From positions 20,663,846 through 20,727,845 of the forward strand of contig NC_052667.1 of assembly GCF_016802725.1 (NCBI RefSeq): DNA of 64,000 nt, read 5' to 3'. Below the pieces are notes generated by a model. That model did not search any database, was not told where the DNA came from, and saw nothing but the letters and a program-made list of their open reading frames with translations. This DNA is from Solenopsis invicta (Eukaryota; Arthropoda; Insecta; Hymenoptera; Formicidae). Positions 1 to 11,280 of the stretch are shown here, in pieces (the first letter of the stretch is position 1; each line of letters opens with the position of its first letter). The translations under genes and the position numbers were made by a program.

Positions 1-512
1 CAACGTCAACTAATGAGCAACACGTAAAGAAAATCAAGGAATTGGTGCTCGAAAATCGTCGATTGACAATTAGAGACCTTGTCGATATGGTTGGCATTTC
101 AATTGGATTATTTATGGAAAGACAACTTCTGGCTTTTGCATCACGATAATGCGCCGTCTCACACGACATTGATTCTTCGTGAGTTTTTCGCCAAAATTTC
201 CACTCATATCGTTCCGCAACCGCCTTATTCACCTGACTTAACTCCGTGTGACTTTTGGCTATTTCCCAAACTCAAAAGACCGCTCCGGGGACACCGCTTT
301 GAATCTATTGAAGAGATTCAACGTGAATCGCTGGGCGCTTTGAAGGCTATACCGACTTTTTGGCATGCTTCGAGGAATGGAAAAAACGTTGGCATAAGTG
401 CATTGTATCGGAGGAGGAATACTTCGAAGGAGATGAAATTGATTTGGATGAATAAATAAAGATTTTTCATTTTATAACAAAATTTACCTTACTTTTTGAA
501 CACAGTAGTATA
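1..512 (+). pseudogene. mariner transposase, internally deleted copy
   Basis: The first ~105 bases read as a mariner N-terminal helix-turn-helix segment (NEQHVKKIKELVLENRR, then LVDMVGIS). The reading then jumps directly to the catalytic C-terminal half. That half has LHHDNAPSH (second Asp) and PYSPDLTPCDFWLFP (third Asp), with 34 residues between the two Asp, the DD34D spacing of mariners. A frameshift near 350 moves the end (CFEEWKKRWHKCIVSEE) to another frame, stopping at about 459-461. The middle of the gene, including the first catalytic Asp, is missing, so it cannot be active. The 3' end (actttttgaacacagtagta) resembles a mariner terminus. The 5' end lies outside the window. Confidence 0.85.
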
Positions 513-1795
513 TAAAAGGTTATATTTTACACTACATACTTAAAATTATATTTTTAATTTTTTTATTATAAAATGTAAAAGAAGGAATAAATGTCTATAT
601 AAAAAACAATATTTCTTTTTTATTTCATATAAACTTAATTTATAAATAAAACAAAAAAATGTATTTAATAATTTATAATTGATAATACTATAATTGTTTG
701 GTTATTATAATAATGCAATTTTTAAAAATTACGTTATTCTATTTTTATATAAATAATGATTTTTGAAATTAACTTTTATTTTAACTTAACCCTTAAACAC
801 GTAAATAGGTCTGAGAGACCCCATATAAAGTTTCGAACGCTTTCTGTGTGAAGACGAAATGAGATAGAAAGTTCGGACCAAGACGTAAAAAAAGTTTGAA
901 TTCTCCTCTTTCGATTGATATGGTTGATCAACTTTTTTGGTCAACTAGAATTCGAACGGCACGGCAGCAAAGTTTTGTTAGGATCAATGCGACTCATATA
1001 GTGTGTAAGTGAAACTTTTTTGTGAATATTTTACAGAAAAAAGATGGACAAAATACGTTTCAACAGGTCGGTTCACGGATGTTACTCGTATATAGTCTGT
1101 CTAAAATTGGAATTTTCCGAAATATATCATAAAACACATCAATTTTCAATTTTAGACACGATTTAATCAAAAATACCTCATATTCGCCTTGTTACATAAG
1201 TACATTGTTTAATAGAAATAACAATGACATAATTTTTTTTTTTTTTGAAAAGATGAATCTTTAGCTTTAAAACGCCGTATTGTAAAGTTTTTAAAAATTT
1301 TTTGTTGCAAAGATATGATTTTAAAAAAAAGTGGATTTTTAGATGCCCAAAAATACCTCATATTCTTCATGTTACATAATTATACTTTTTAAAAGGAATG
1401 ACTTTAGCAAATTTTATTTTGAAAATGTGACTCTTTACCTTTAACTCGCCGTATTTCAAAGTCCTTAAAAATTTTTTGTTGCAAAGATATAATTTTTTGA
1501 AGGAAAAGTGGATTTGTGACCAATTTTTCATTTTTGCTTAATGGTTTTTCTTTTATAATTTCACAATAAATTATTTTTCGGCAATGTCGATTGTGCAGTC
1601 ACACTTCTGAGATTCTGAACTTTCATTAAAAAAAAAAAAATTGTAGAGAAATATTGATTGTAATCAAAGTTATAGCTTCTCAAAGTTGAAAAAGTCTGCC
1701 AGATCCAAAAATGTGTTTCCGTATTTTACAGGATCGGTATGTTCAAGGGTTAAGTTAATTTAATCTTAACGTAACTTTAACTGACAAAAAAAGTC
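513..1795 (+). repeat. hAT-related dispersed repeat, interrupted by a piggyBac-like MITE
   Basis: Bases 513-785 and 1754-1795 together align, in the same direction, with 43125-43440 (and its duplicate at 60465-60780). Shared blocks include ggttatattttaca, atataaaaaacaatac and tatataaataatgattt. A reverse copy is seen at 45727 onward, where the terminus reads like cagaattgggtaagttaat. The taac/gttac-rich ends look like hAT termini. The mariner at 1-512 and the MITE at 786-1753 are later insertions into this copy. Confidence 0.7.
786..1753. mobile_element. piggyBac-like MITE with TTAA target sites
   Basis: The element is bounded by TTAA at 786-789 and 1750-1753. Its ends are CCCTTAAACAC and ATGTTCAAGGG, an imperfect terminal inverted repeat. 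TTAA duplication and CCCTT-type ends are the signature of piggyBac-group transposition. The paralogous repeat at 43389-43392 (aacTTAAgttaattt) is an exact empty site, confirming both borders from within this window. Two internal direct repeats are visible around 1165-1330 and 1350-1510 (each with aaaatacctcatattc and attttttgttgcaaagatat). No coding capacity is seen, so it depends on a transposase supplied elsewhere. Confidence 0.85.
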
Positions 1796-2322
1796 ATGGA
1801 AATGTCCGCTTCAGATTTAAACAAACTTTTAATATGTTGTAGTACAGATAAAAATAAGAACACGTATTTTTTTATACGTGCTCCTTTGCACTTTTAAGGA
1901 GTGAAATACCCCTTTGAAGAAAATCGGTTTTTTTCTTTCAAAGCGTATATCGTCAAAACTATAAAAGATAGAGAAAATTGTTATAAATGAAAGTTGAATG
2001 GCTCGAAGAGTGTTTTATAACAACAAAAACAAAAAAATTAAAAAAAAATTTTTTTTATATTTACACGAAGAGAAAAGTTTTCTTCATATAAGCAAATTAG
2101 GTCTGTTTAGGATCATAAATTCTTCCAAGAAGGTTTTATATTGTTGCTTATATATAAAACAAAGAATTGTTAAGTTGATATTAATTTTTTTCTGTACAGT
2201 AATAAATTAAAATTATGTCATCACGGCAATACATTATAGCTTTAATTTGTGGGACTATTACTTTACATAAAGAGATAATTTTAATTAATTAATGAAACTT
2301 GTAAATCTTTTTAAACAATTAT
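1796..2322. other. AT-rich stretch, nothing recognised
   Basis: Low-complexity A/T-rich DNA. A 70-codon open frame at 1998-2210 is composed of Lys, Phe and Ile codons and matches no family I know. I see no splice-bounded exon or repeat ends. Confidence 0.5.
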
Positions 2323-2631
2323 TAAAACAATTTGTATTAAGAAATAATTTTAATTTGATTAATTTATAGATATGTTAACATTATTGGGCAAGCCAGTTTA
2401 CTTTGTAATTGAGGTAAAACAATACTCGGAGAAGTGACAGACTTCTTCATATTTTAACATTACAAATTACTGTACAAAATTTAAGAAAAATCAGAATCAC
2501 ACATTTATTCGGGTCCTTTCTCAGAGTATTGTTTTACACTAATTACAAAGTAAATTGGCTTGCTACATAATGTTAACGCTTCTATAAATTTATCAAATTA
2601 AAATTATTTTCTAATACAGATTATTTTAATA
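2323..2631. mobile_element. Palindromic MITE with ~110-bp inverted arms
   Basis: The left arm at about 2323-2431 (containing gcaagccagtttactttgta) and the right arm at about 2519-2631 (containing tacaaagtaaattggcttgc) are reverse complements with scattered mismatches. About 88 unpaired bases separate them. There is no coding content. The target duplication is obscured by the A/T-rich flanks, so the superfamily is unknown. Confidence 0.8.
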
Positions 2632-2646
2632 ATATTTTAATAATAC

Positions 2647-2649
<3 letters not shown>

Positions 2650-2678
<29 letters not shown>
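2650..2678. repeat. (TA)n microsatellite
   Basis: Uninterrupted alternating AT run directly beyond the palindromic MITE. Confidence 0.95.
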
Positions 2679-2679
<1 letters not shown>

Positions 2680-2680
<1 letters not shown>

Positions 2681-3216
2681 AAATATAAATAATATTAAAT
2701 AATCATTAAACTCTATTAAATATAATCAAATATTCTTACCTAATAAAATAAATAATTTGTCCTGAACAAAGCGCAGGACTAGTGACAGCAGCCCATTTAA
2801 AATTATATTATAAATTAAAAATATAAAAACCTAAAATAAAAATAATAAAAATATCAAAATCCACCACGTCCGATCCACGCTCGAATGCAACATCAAGAAA
2901 TAAAATAATATTTCTAAATTCCTCTTGTTTAGTAAAGTGTGAAGGAAAAAGTGGGCTCTGTAGATATTATGAGCACAAAAAAATAATTTTGGATATATTT
3001 TACTAATATTACTAAACACATAAATAAATTAATGTGAATAAATTAATTGTTCTTAATATATAATACAAGATAATAGTTTATTTTTTCGTTCTAGGGGATC
3101 AATTTTTAAATTCATACGAACCAATTCGAAAAACTATTATTTTCGTATGTGATAGTTGTTCATATGTGCTTAAGAATAAGGCTTTAGTAATCCAATTCAA
3201 TATAGCTGCAGTAAGG
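2680..3216. other. No clear gene
   Basis: AT-rich DNA with a short open frame on the minus strand at 2831-3019 lacking family resemblance. If the exon at 3217-3320 belongs to a minus-strand gene, this would be downstream intron or degraded exon, but no further exon is recognised. Confidence 0.4.
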
Positions 3217-3320
3217 TTAAAGAATCCGGTTTGTTGTATCAAGGCACTGGCTACGACTCCCCAGCCAAAAATTGTTTCCATACAAGAAACCTGGTTTAGG
3301 ACTGCCGCTAGAATCTAATA
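3217..3320 (-). pseudogene. NRF-6-like acyltransferase, second exon, with premature stop
   Basis: Read on the minus strand from an AG acceptor (tttttgtcttcaag) at 3321-3322, the exon encodes LDSSGSPKPGFLYGNNFWLG followed by SRSQCLDTTNR. This matches the conserved GNNFWLGSRSQC segment of the extracellular N-terminal domain of insect NRF-6 (nose resistant to fluoxetine)-like membrane acyltransferases. The frame ends in TAA at 3219-3217 and no donor GT is seen before it, so this exon is broken here. The two leading bases (TA) complete a codon begun at the end of the exon at 30315-30534 on the same strand, giving ...LK-I-LDSSG, the arrangement expected of this family. It could be the real exon 2 of a disabled gene or a stray pseudoexon. 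Confidence 0.6.
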
Positions 3321-3650
3321 CTTGAAGACAAAAATACGTAATGTTTATTTACGCAAAAATATTAAATATCGAATTATATTTTTTGATTGCCAGTTAATTA
3401 AAAAACTTTCATCAATTGTTGAAGCCAAGATCACTATTGTGAAAGACACCTTTTAGATATCTCACGTTATCCAGATTTCTCGATATTTTTCGTCAATGTT
3501 ATTAAGTTACTTTGTTGCAATTTGTGTCATTAATTTCAATAATTATTACAAACCATAATAACAAAATTAAGTATACAATTCCGATATTATTTTGTACGAT
3601 ATTATAAACACTTTAAAAAGTACAAAAAGAACAATAATAGAATATATACA

Positions 3651-3713
3651 GGGTGGGGAAAAAGTACCGGAACAACAAAATATCTAGAAAACTGAGCATT
3701 TTAGAAACAAGTG
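3651..3713 (+). mobile_element. Transposon end fragment (CAGGGTGGGG type)
   Basis: After an A/T run, the sequence tacagggtggggaaaaagta resembles the TA-flanked CAGGGTG ends of insect DNA transposons (compare the element at 20943). No opposite end is found nearby. The Copia LTR follows directly. Confidence 0.35.
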
Positions 3714-4022
3714 TGTTAGGAATTCAATTTCTCGCTCTATCGATCTACCAATATATCAATAGATTCCTTCATTATCGAGCGTCACCGCTTGCAACGTCAC
3801 TAGCGTCACTATCTATCTCACTCTATTCGTTCCCTTGTTGTACTTAATTGTTGCATCACCTTTTTCTTTCAAATTACACCTTTTACACACATTATTTGTT
3901 CTGCTGTATATTGTTTTCGTATGTAATCGGACTCAAAGTAATTCTGTTCTTATATCTATAATAAAGTGTTTCTTTCAACATAATCAGCACAAGTTCTCCT
4001 TCCACAATCTCTCGCTCTAATA
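3714..4022 (+). repeat. Putative 5' LTR of a Copia element
   Basis: The segment starts TGTTAGGAATTC and ends ...CTCTAATA immediately before a Copia-type primer binding site. A polyadenylation-like aataaa lies near 3959. The canonical terminal CA appears mutated to TA. No second copy exists in the window, so the 3' LTR is lost. Confidence 0.55.
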
Positions 4023-4036
4023 GGTTATGGGCCCAG
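4023..4036 (+). promoter_or_regulatory. Copia-type primer binding site (initiator tRNA-Met)
   Basis: The sequence ggttatgggcccag is the site used by Drosophila copia-type elements, which prime from an internal half of initiator tRNA-Met. Its position directly after the LTR is diagnostic. Confidence 0.7.
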
Positions 4037-4212
4037 AATCCACGAGAGAACACGTAAGCTTGATTACGGATATATAAGAACGCATAAGACAAGACTGTGT
4101 GCATTTTAAGGGAACGTCGATACATCACGAAAAGCTCAGTGCCGAACGATAGTACGAGCATTATCGTGCAAGACAGTTTTCGCAAATCAACGGACGATAT
4201 GGTATACAATAT

Positions 4213-4444
4213 TGTTACGGTCGTGCGATGTTTGTAATGTGTCACCGTATAGTTTATGTAATCGATAGTAATGAGTTGACGGTCGCTCGTTGACGACGGT
4301 TGTTGTTATGTTGCTGACGTCTGGAGCCTCGTTCCGGTGACAGACGTGTTCTAATAAACGTCTCAGTTTCTTTTAAAGAATCTGCTCAATTATTTATTGT
4401 GCGTGAGTGCGCGTGAGTGTCTTGTGCCACCGTCGGACGTAACA
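4213..4444 (+). mobile_element. Solo LTR in the Copia leader
   Basis: The 232-bp segment begins TGTTACGG and ends GGACGTAACA, with TGTTACG/CGTAACA as terminal inverted repeats and an internal aataaa near 4353. The last ten bases are identical to the end of the LTR-like element at 16541-18890. Flanking tetramers (atat, attt) differ by one base, so a target duplication is only suggestive. The N-terminal part of gag is missing or unrecognisable at the junction. Confidence 0.6.
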
Positions 4445-5376
4445 ATTTTATAAAAGCGACTTGTCTCGAATTGTTATTGATGACCAACTACGATACTTGG
4501 AGGATTCAGGCAGAGGCACTATTGATAAGGAATGACACTTGGAGATACGTCTCAGGAGGAAAGCCACGACCTGTCATCTCAACAGACTCATCGACACGAG
4601 CGACTTCTCAAGCAGCATACGACGCATGGATCATCGAGGACCGTAAAGCTAAGTAGGACCTTATATTATCCAAAAATCCAACCGAATTAAAACAAATTCG
4701 TGGTTGCAAAACATCCAAAGATGTTTGGGATAAAATAGAGATGATTTACGCGTCTAAAGGACCTGCACGTAAGGCAACTCTTTTAAAGCGTCTTATGCTA
4801 CATAAAATGCCCGAAGGCGGCGACGCAAAAGATCATTTGAATGATCTCTTTGATGCGGTTGATAAGTTACAGTCCATAAACGTAGATATCAATAGTGACA
4901 TGTTAGCAATTATTATTCAGTACAGCTTTCCAAATAGTTTTGATACTTTTCGATGCTCGATAGAATCACGCGATGATTTGCCAGATGCCGAGACGTTAAA
5001 AATTAAAATAATTGAAGAAAGCAAAGTTAGAAAACAAAAGTCACCCAATAGCTCTTCCGGTGCATTGTTTGTAAAACAAAAGGATCAACAATATAATGCA
5101 TCTAAAGCCAACCTACAAAACGCTGACAAAAGCAAACAATCATCATCAAACACACGTATAAGAGGCAATTATTGCAGGAAACTCGGGCACGGAGCAGCAA
5201 ATTGCTTCTTCAAGAAAGCAAAAACGGATAAGAAGACAGATCAAACAAATGAAACTACATTATTATTAAATCACGACAACGAGTCTAAAAAATGGTGTTT
5301 GGATAGCGGATGCACTTTCCACTTATGCGGCAACAAGCAACTCTTTGTCAGACCGCAAGTATTTCCGGCGGATTAA
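4445..5376 (+). pseudogene. Copia gag and protease, decayed
   Basis: The translation gives a Copia gag start (TNYDTWRIQAEALLIRND), then VWDKIEMIYASKGPARKATL and the helical gag core. Then comes a degenerate zinc knuckle at about 5167-5205 (YCRKLGHGAANC, first Cys of the CX2CX4HX4C missing), and the protease active-site motif WCLDSG at about 5290. A TAG at 4654-4656 interrupts the frame in gag. Near 5370 the frame shifts and continues in another frame as protease tail. These gag proteins package element RNA and the protease would cleave the gag-pol polyprotein. With these lesions it is dead. Confidence 0.85.
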
Positions 5377-6103
5377 AACTTGCCAATAACACAACCACTA
5401 AAGTTGAAGCACCAGGAGACATAAAAGTTACGACAACGGTCAATGGCAAAGAAAGAAACATAAGATTGAAGAATGCCTTATTTGTTCCGGATTTGAGAAC
5501 AAACCTTTTATTGGTAGCCAAGATTGTCGACAACCAGCATCAAGTCCTATTCACTAAAAATTGCGCTTTCGTCAAGAATTTACAAGGTAACACAAAGATA
5601 ATAGCCAAACGCATTAATAATCTTTTTTATCTGTTCAAAGAATTTTCCCCGGAAGCATGCACGGCAAGTAAGGATAAACAATCGCTAACAAAAACTTAGT
5701 ATGAGAGACTAGGACATTTCAATGCAAAGGATGTAACTTCAATGTGGAAAACGCATGCAACAAATGGCATAAAACTAGAAGCAAAACCAACCTCAGTCGA
5801 TTGCCAAACATGTGCAGCAAGAAAATTGTCAAGTTCCCCATTTCCAACTGGAAATAAGAGAACTTCAGGCCTACTCGATATTATACACACGGATGTGGAC
5901 CTATGCGAACCAAATCTGAAGGCGGCGCACGATACTTCGTCACCTTTATAGACGACCACAGTCGCTGGTGCGAGGTATATTTTATGAAAAATAAAAACGA
6001 GGTTGCTGACAAGTTTCAAGAATTTATGAGAATGGCAGAAAATCAAACTGGACGAAGGATAAAAGCTGTTCAATCGGATAATGGGAAGGAATATTGTATT
6101 AGG
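5377..6103 (+). pseudogene. Copia protease tail and integrase, first part
   Basis: Continues the element in a shifted frame: LKNALFVPDLRTNLL (protease tail), a TAG at 5697-5699 where a conserved Trp is expected, then the GAG-pre-integrase zinc region (YERLGHFNAKDV, later CQTCAARK). The integrase catalytic core follows, with its first Asp in IIHTDV and, after another frameshift near 5905, FIDDHSRW and the second Asp in VQSDNGKEYC. The reading is then cut by an inverted mariner fragment at about 6104. The third catalytic residue resumes beyond the insertion. Confidence 0.85.
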
Positions 6104-6465
6104 AGTATAAATAAGTTTCCGCTGTTTTTTATCAAAAATTGGGCATTTATTGTGAAAGAACGGTACCTAATGTTTTATTCGATATATTGTCCATCGCTAG
6201 CCACTACTTTTTCCCATCTTTCTGGCAGCATACTGAGACCGCGTCGGAAGAATGCTTCATCTTTTGAAGCTATCCACAAATCGACCCAATTTTTTGTATC
6301 TTAATATGATGTGAAGTGTTGCTCAGACAGGCCATGCGCCATCGATCGAAACAGGTAGTAATCAGAAGGAGCAATGTCTGGTGAATACGGCGGGTGGGGT
6401 AAAACTTCCCAATTGAGTGTTTCCAGGTAGGTTTTAACCGGCGCCGCAATTCCGAACTAGATAGC
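6104..6465 (-). pseudogene. mariner transposase 3' fragment inserted in Copia integrase
   Basis: On the minus strand the last third of a mariner transposase is readable: PYSPDI-type region (frameshifted), then SMAHGLSEQHFTSY, KNWVDLWIASKDEAFFRR and LPERWEKVVASDGQYIE, ending in TAA at 6177-6175, followed by a short 3' tail. It separates integrase QSDNGKEYC (ending ~6096) from LFKKREIHYRLS (starting ~6466), which are contiguous in Copia elements. Only the 3' part is present. Confidence 0.85.
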
Positions 6466-7576
6466 TTGTTCAAAAAACGCGAAATTCACTATCGTCTATC
6501 AGTAACCCATACACCCAAGCAGAATGGCGTTGCAGAACGCAAAAACCGCACTTTAATAAAGGTGACGCGGTGTATGATGATCCAATCTAAACTACCACCT
6601 TTATTTTGGGCAGAAGCCATCGCAACGGCTAACCATATTAGAAACCGTTGCATCACCAAAAGCTTGGACTCTAGTACTCCTTTCAAAAGATGGACAGGAC
6701 GCCCAAATATTTGTTATTTCAGAACTTTCGGTTGCAAGACATTCATTCTAAATAAATTTCCAAATAAAGGCAAATTCCAAGCTCGAAGCCTAGAAGGCAT
6801 TTTTGTTAGATACTCAGAGGAAATGTTATCTCTCACAAGAATGATACAGATTGAACCTACGAGAAAGCTTCAGAACGGAGCTGAGACTACGCTGTCACAA
6901 CTTCATAAAGGACACAGAGTCTGTCTCTTACAAAAGGCGCTGTACGGACTACACCAATCTGGACGCCAATGTTACTTAAAACTCTCTGAAACACTTAAAA
7001 ATGCCGGACTTACTCTTACAAATGCGGACCCATGTGTCTATACAAACAGAGAGAGAACCATCTTCCTTCTAATATATGTCAATGACATTCTAATTGCATC
7101 GAAGAATCATACAATGGTAAAAGGCATAATCAATACACTGAAGAAGAGCTTCACTCTTAAGGATCTCGGACCAGCGGACTACTGCTTAGGTACAAATCAC
7201 TCAGAACGAGGACTTCTTCCACCTTTCCCAAGCAGGATACATTAAAGATTTGTTACAAAAATTCGGAATGTCCGACTGTAAACCCGCTAGCACTCCAACG
7301 GTTAGTGGCACCAAACTGGATGCTTCAGATCCTGAAAATGCAAACGACTCTGTTCCTTACAGAGAGCTCATAGGCATGTTTTTGGCTCTAAGCACCAGAC
7401 CGGATATAGCTCACGTTGTGAGGGTATTGAGCCAATTCAATTGCAATCATGGGAGAAAGCACTGGATGGCCACAAAACACGTGCTCAGATATTTGAAGAG
7501 TACTATTAACTACGCCCTACGTTTCAAGCGTACTGGTACCGACGAGAGACTATTAAAGACCGTCAACCCTGGATAA
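6466..7576 (+). pseudogene. Copia integrase end, reverse transcriptase and RNase H, truncated
   Basis: The first part gives the integrase third catalytic residue region (NGVAERKNRTL) and the C-terminal IN segment up to about 6820. The reading then jumps into the second half of reverse transcriptase (VCLLQKALYGLHQSGRQ), so the RT palm with the first catalytic Asp is deleted. The YVDD box is mutated to YVND at about 7075-7086. After a frameshift near 7245 the connection region (KFGMSDCKPASTP, YRELIGMFLALSTRPDIA) is readable until about 7576. RNase H is incomplete and no 3' LTR follows, so the element is 3'-truncated. Confidence 0.85.
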
Positions 7577-9376
7577 TTTTTCGGGGCTGTCACTGGGGCC
7601 CCAGGGGCCCGGCGGTTATTAAAGAGCAATGATGTTATCGACTATATGATTGTTAATACAAATATTTGAGTGACATCTTATTAAAATCTTGATTTCTCTA
7701 TTATACACAACGCACACAATACATGTTCGTGAACAATGCAAATCTTTACACTTAAATTTGAAAACTCTATTATACAGAACTGCAAATATAGCAAATCGTT
7801 GATCAAAAGATTTTCATTTTTCTTCTTGATGTTTTAATTATTACACTTACAGAGCGGAGTAAAAAATTTTTTGATGTTGAAGACAAATTCCTTTTTAGCT
7901 AATATCTGACATTGCTTATGCAATACTATACTATAAAGTAGTACACTTCAAAAGTTTGTTATTTTATTTTTCTAATTTTCTAAATTATTCGATAATATCC
8001 TATTTCTTAACAAAGACGCAGTAATAGATTAAAAATTTTTCTAGTAATCTAGAAAAATAAAGAAAATTCTATATAACAATTCTTTTTGTTTCAATACAAT
8101 AATTGCTGTTGAACGGTCAAAACGAGAGATATGGATTACAAAAAAAGAAAAGAATAAAGATTTATTATGTAAAAAGAAGAATAAAATATGATTATTAAAT
8201 GTTCTTGAAAATAATTACAGTTTTCTCTTGTTTTGACCATTAACACTAGTCTCATCCACTGTTAATGGAAATGCGAATATATTATAATATATGTATGTAT
8301 CATGATGTATCACGATATCTTCCAATAGTTGCGCTTAAACAATAGTTGCGCTTTGTACGGTAGTAAATTAAATAAGAGATATTACGCACATGGTTTTTTT
8401 TCTACGAATTAATGTACCTTCGCCATTAATGTAAGTGAACGCGTGAAGTAAAATGATTGTAAAACTAGATAAAAACTAAATGTAAAACTAAACGAAAGGA
8501 AATGATAAGTAATAAAATAGTGTCTTTTTTATGTTGATCTTCAACTTCCGTATATTCGCAGAGCAGAATAATTTTAGTCGCTGTTAAATTTGGAACCATA
8601 CTTCACTGGACTTTTTTTCAGTGATTACATGCTTGTGGTCTGCGGAGCGCATTCATTTGATTGGTGACTTGAGCGAGTAATTACTTTATCGAAAGAGTGG
8701 TGTTGTTCACGAACAGGTACAAGTTGTCACAAGTATAAGTAGAACAAACTGGTCTTCTTTCTTGTGTCTTTCTCGTGATGGAAAAGTCTGAAAGTACTCT
8801 CGTAGTCGGTCGGTGTAAAAAGTGTACGCGTTACAAATTCCAGTAATCATAACGGTTTTCTTTAATTAAGAAGCTAGTAGTAGTCTTTAGCAAATATTGC
8901 AACCAAGAAAAGCTCAATTTAAGCAGCTTATTTATCCAAGCAGCTATATTTTATCCAAGTAACATCTACCTCCGGAATCTTCCTCATAGAAGATGACGAG
9001 TGCAATGCATGTATAGATGGCTTCATTCTTCTGTCTTGCATATCCAACTATATGTAATGCCGCTAATGCGACCGTGCGCTCTTTAAATATAACGTCACAG
9101 TTAACAAGCTTTTGACATACTCAACTTTTTCAAATTTTCGTAAGCGTACGAAATGTTAGTTTGCCCCAAAAGTTTTTTTCGTACAATAATTTGTGCGTTG
9201 CTCAACATTGCAAAACAACAAAAGACTAGATGCAAAGTCGGTTTTTTGTTGATGTTTGAAATTTGCTCGTCTTAATTTTTAAACGTTTAATTCAATAAAT
9301 TGGGTTATTTATAAAGTTTTGCACAATTAATTTCTATTAAAAAAGCAGAAAGAACTTTTGAGACAACTTATTACAA
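7577..9376. other. No gene recognised; one short uORF-like frame
   Basis: Directly after the Copia truncation is a G/C-rich patch (ggggccccaggggcccgg, about 7597-7614). The rest is AT-rich. Around 8560-8850 base composition is more mixed, with a TATA-like agtataagtag near 8740 and a 22-codon frame at 8778-8846 (starts MEKSESTLVVGRCKKCTRYK). I cannot tell whether this is a promoter with a first exon or chance. Confidence 0.35.
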
Positions 9377-11279
9377 TTACAAAAATTGCATTAACGTAAA
9401 ATAATTCCTACTATGTTTATTATTTCGTAGGTCATTGGCTCCTGACAAGCGCGAAAGAGTTGATAATGTCATTTCATTCACTGTAGAAATGTTGAGAAAA
9501 AAAGTCTGCGGGTCTATAAGCATGTTGATTATAAAGTCAGAAGAAACTTCGATAGATAATACGTAATTTTTTCTTGAATACATATAATTTAAATTATACA
9601 GTAAATTTAAATTCAAAACTTCTTTTTACAAATGTATCGTATATGTATATACAACAAATCATAGATTAAACGCACTTTGAAGTTCTTTTCAAACATTTAA
9701 TTGTTACATAGCGTGCGGAACAAAACATATAATTATCCAATCAACGAAATCGACTGTTAGTTGATTATCAGGCAGAAGAAGTCTAAAGTTCAAATCAAAT
9801 TCAAAATCAAACTAAATATCGACTTATGATTGACTAACAAATGTTTTTATCATCATCGGTTATCGACCAATTCAGTTATTTTTAAATAACCTTTTTATGT
9901 GCGACTCTTGACTTGCATGATCAATTTGCTGCTCAGACGACTATAAGTAGATTTTTAGTCAATTTAACGACATCTGTATTTATTACTAATTTTTTTTGTA
10001 ATAACCTCTTTTGTTTATGGGAAGAGAGTTACTCAGGAATCCGTAGATTCTTGGGGAATCGGTTGACTGTAGGGACCAGTAAACGATCCCGTGAACATGT
10101 ATGCGGCAAAATATAAAAATTCTAAAGCCAGGATAAAAATTCGTTGACTCTGGAATTAACTGCAGAGGTTCTGAGGAGTTCTCTCTAGGAAAAATATAAA
10201 GATCCTGAGAGAGCTCGCTTTGTTGGCTACATCATTGCCTTTGTTCACTTGTATAGAGGCCCTCTTGAGAGGAAGAGAGCTCCCGCTCACTCTAATACAA
10301 GAGAGTGTCAACTTTCATGTGAGTACATTGATTATGATGTACTGTCTGGCCTTATTTTTACGGAGAACACCTAGTCACGTGACTTTCTGTCTCTGACAGT
10401 GGTCCTTAGTGACTACTTAGTGATTGTGCGCTCCGACGGGGCGTATTGTAATAATGCAAAAAGTTAATAATGTAAGTCAAGTACAAGTTGAACATAAAAA
10501 GGTGACTTTTAATTTCCCCCAAAATAATTGGCCCTGAGTCAACTTACACACGAAGTTAAAAAACAGTCAACGAAATTTAGCCTAGAAATAATCGGTTAAC
10601 AGTCGATTTTAAGTAGATTAGGAGAAATTGGAAATGAAAATAATCACAGTGTAGATTCGTGATCTTGCAACAATTAATGCGAATAATCCCTTTTTAAAAA
10701 AAAAGTATTGCAATGTTACTGAAACGGTAATAGTGTGAAATCGAGCAACGCGTGAACTCCAAAATTCTATTTATTCTTTGATTTTACAGATTGTTCAATA
10801 ATATTCTATAGTAAATACAACCAAAGATGTCACTTTCGTCACTTTCAAATCACGGATCAAACGTGTAACAATAAGTTTCTCAATTTCAAACAATGTAAAT
10901 GAAAAAAATGAAATCTTTGTTTATGTAATAGTACTTTTTAATTAAATTTTTAAGGATTTTACGGATATTTTCTTAAAAAATGCTAAAGGATTCTCAAGTC
11001 GCCCTTGAGAGTAATGAACTAAAATGTTCACGAAATATTGGCATTAACGATATATCAAAACACGGAGACGACTTGTTAATCTGTTAGCATTTTTTATATT
11101 TCTCTTTATTCCGAAGAGGAAATAATTATTCAAAACAAGAAAAGATAGAAATTCTAAAAGTAATCACAACACTTTTTTGTGTCTAAGTACTAAGAAATAT
11201 GATTTTCAAATATTCTTAAAAATAATTCCAGTCATCTCGCGTTTTGAACAATACAAATACATAAAAGCTAAATTGAAGG
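9377..11279. other. No gene recognised; mixed-composition island at 10010-10460
   Basis: Mostly AT-rich. Bases 10010-10460 are less AT-rich and less repetitive, without a long open frame. The island could be an old non-coding repeat, a promoter or an untranslated exon. No splice-bounded coding exon is visible. Confidence 0.35.
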
Positions 11280-11280
11280 T

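Noticed and set aside
1998..2210. 70-codon plus-strand frame
   Set aside because: Lys/Phe/Ile-rich translation of A/T-rich DNA, no splice sites or family resemblance.
3892..4245. 117-codon minus-strand frame
   Set aside because: Lies antisense across the Copia LTR, primer binding site and the start of the solo LTR; chance open frame.
5348..6073. Minus-strand frames of 61 and 125 codons
   Set aside because: Shadows of the Copia protease-integrase on the plus strand.
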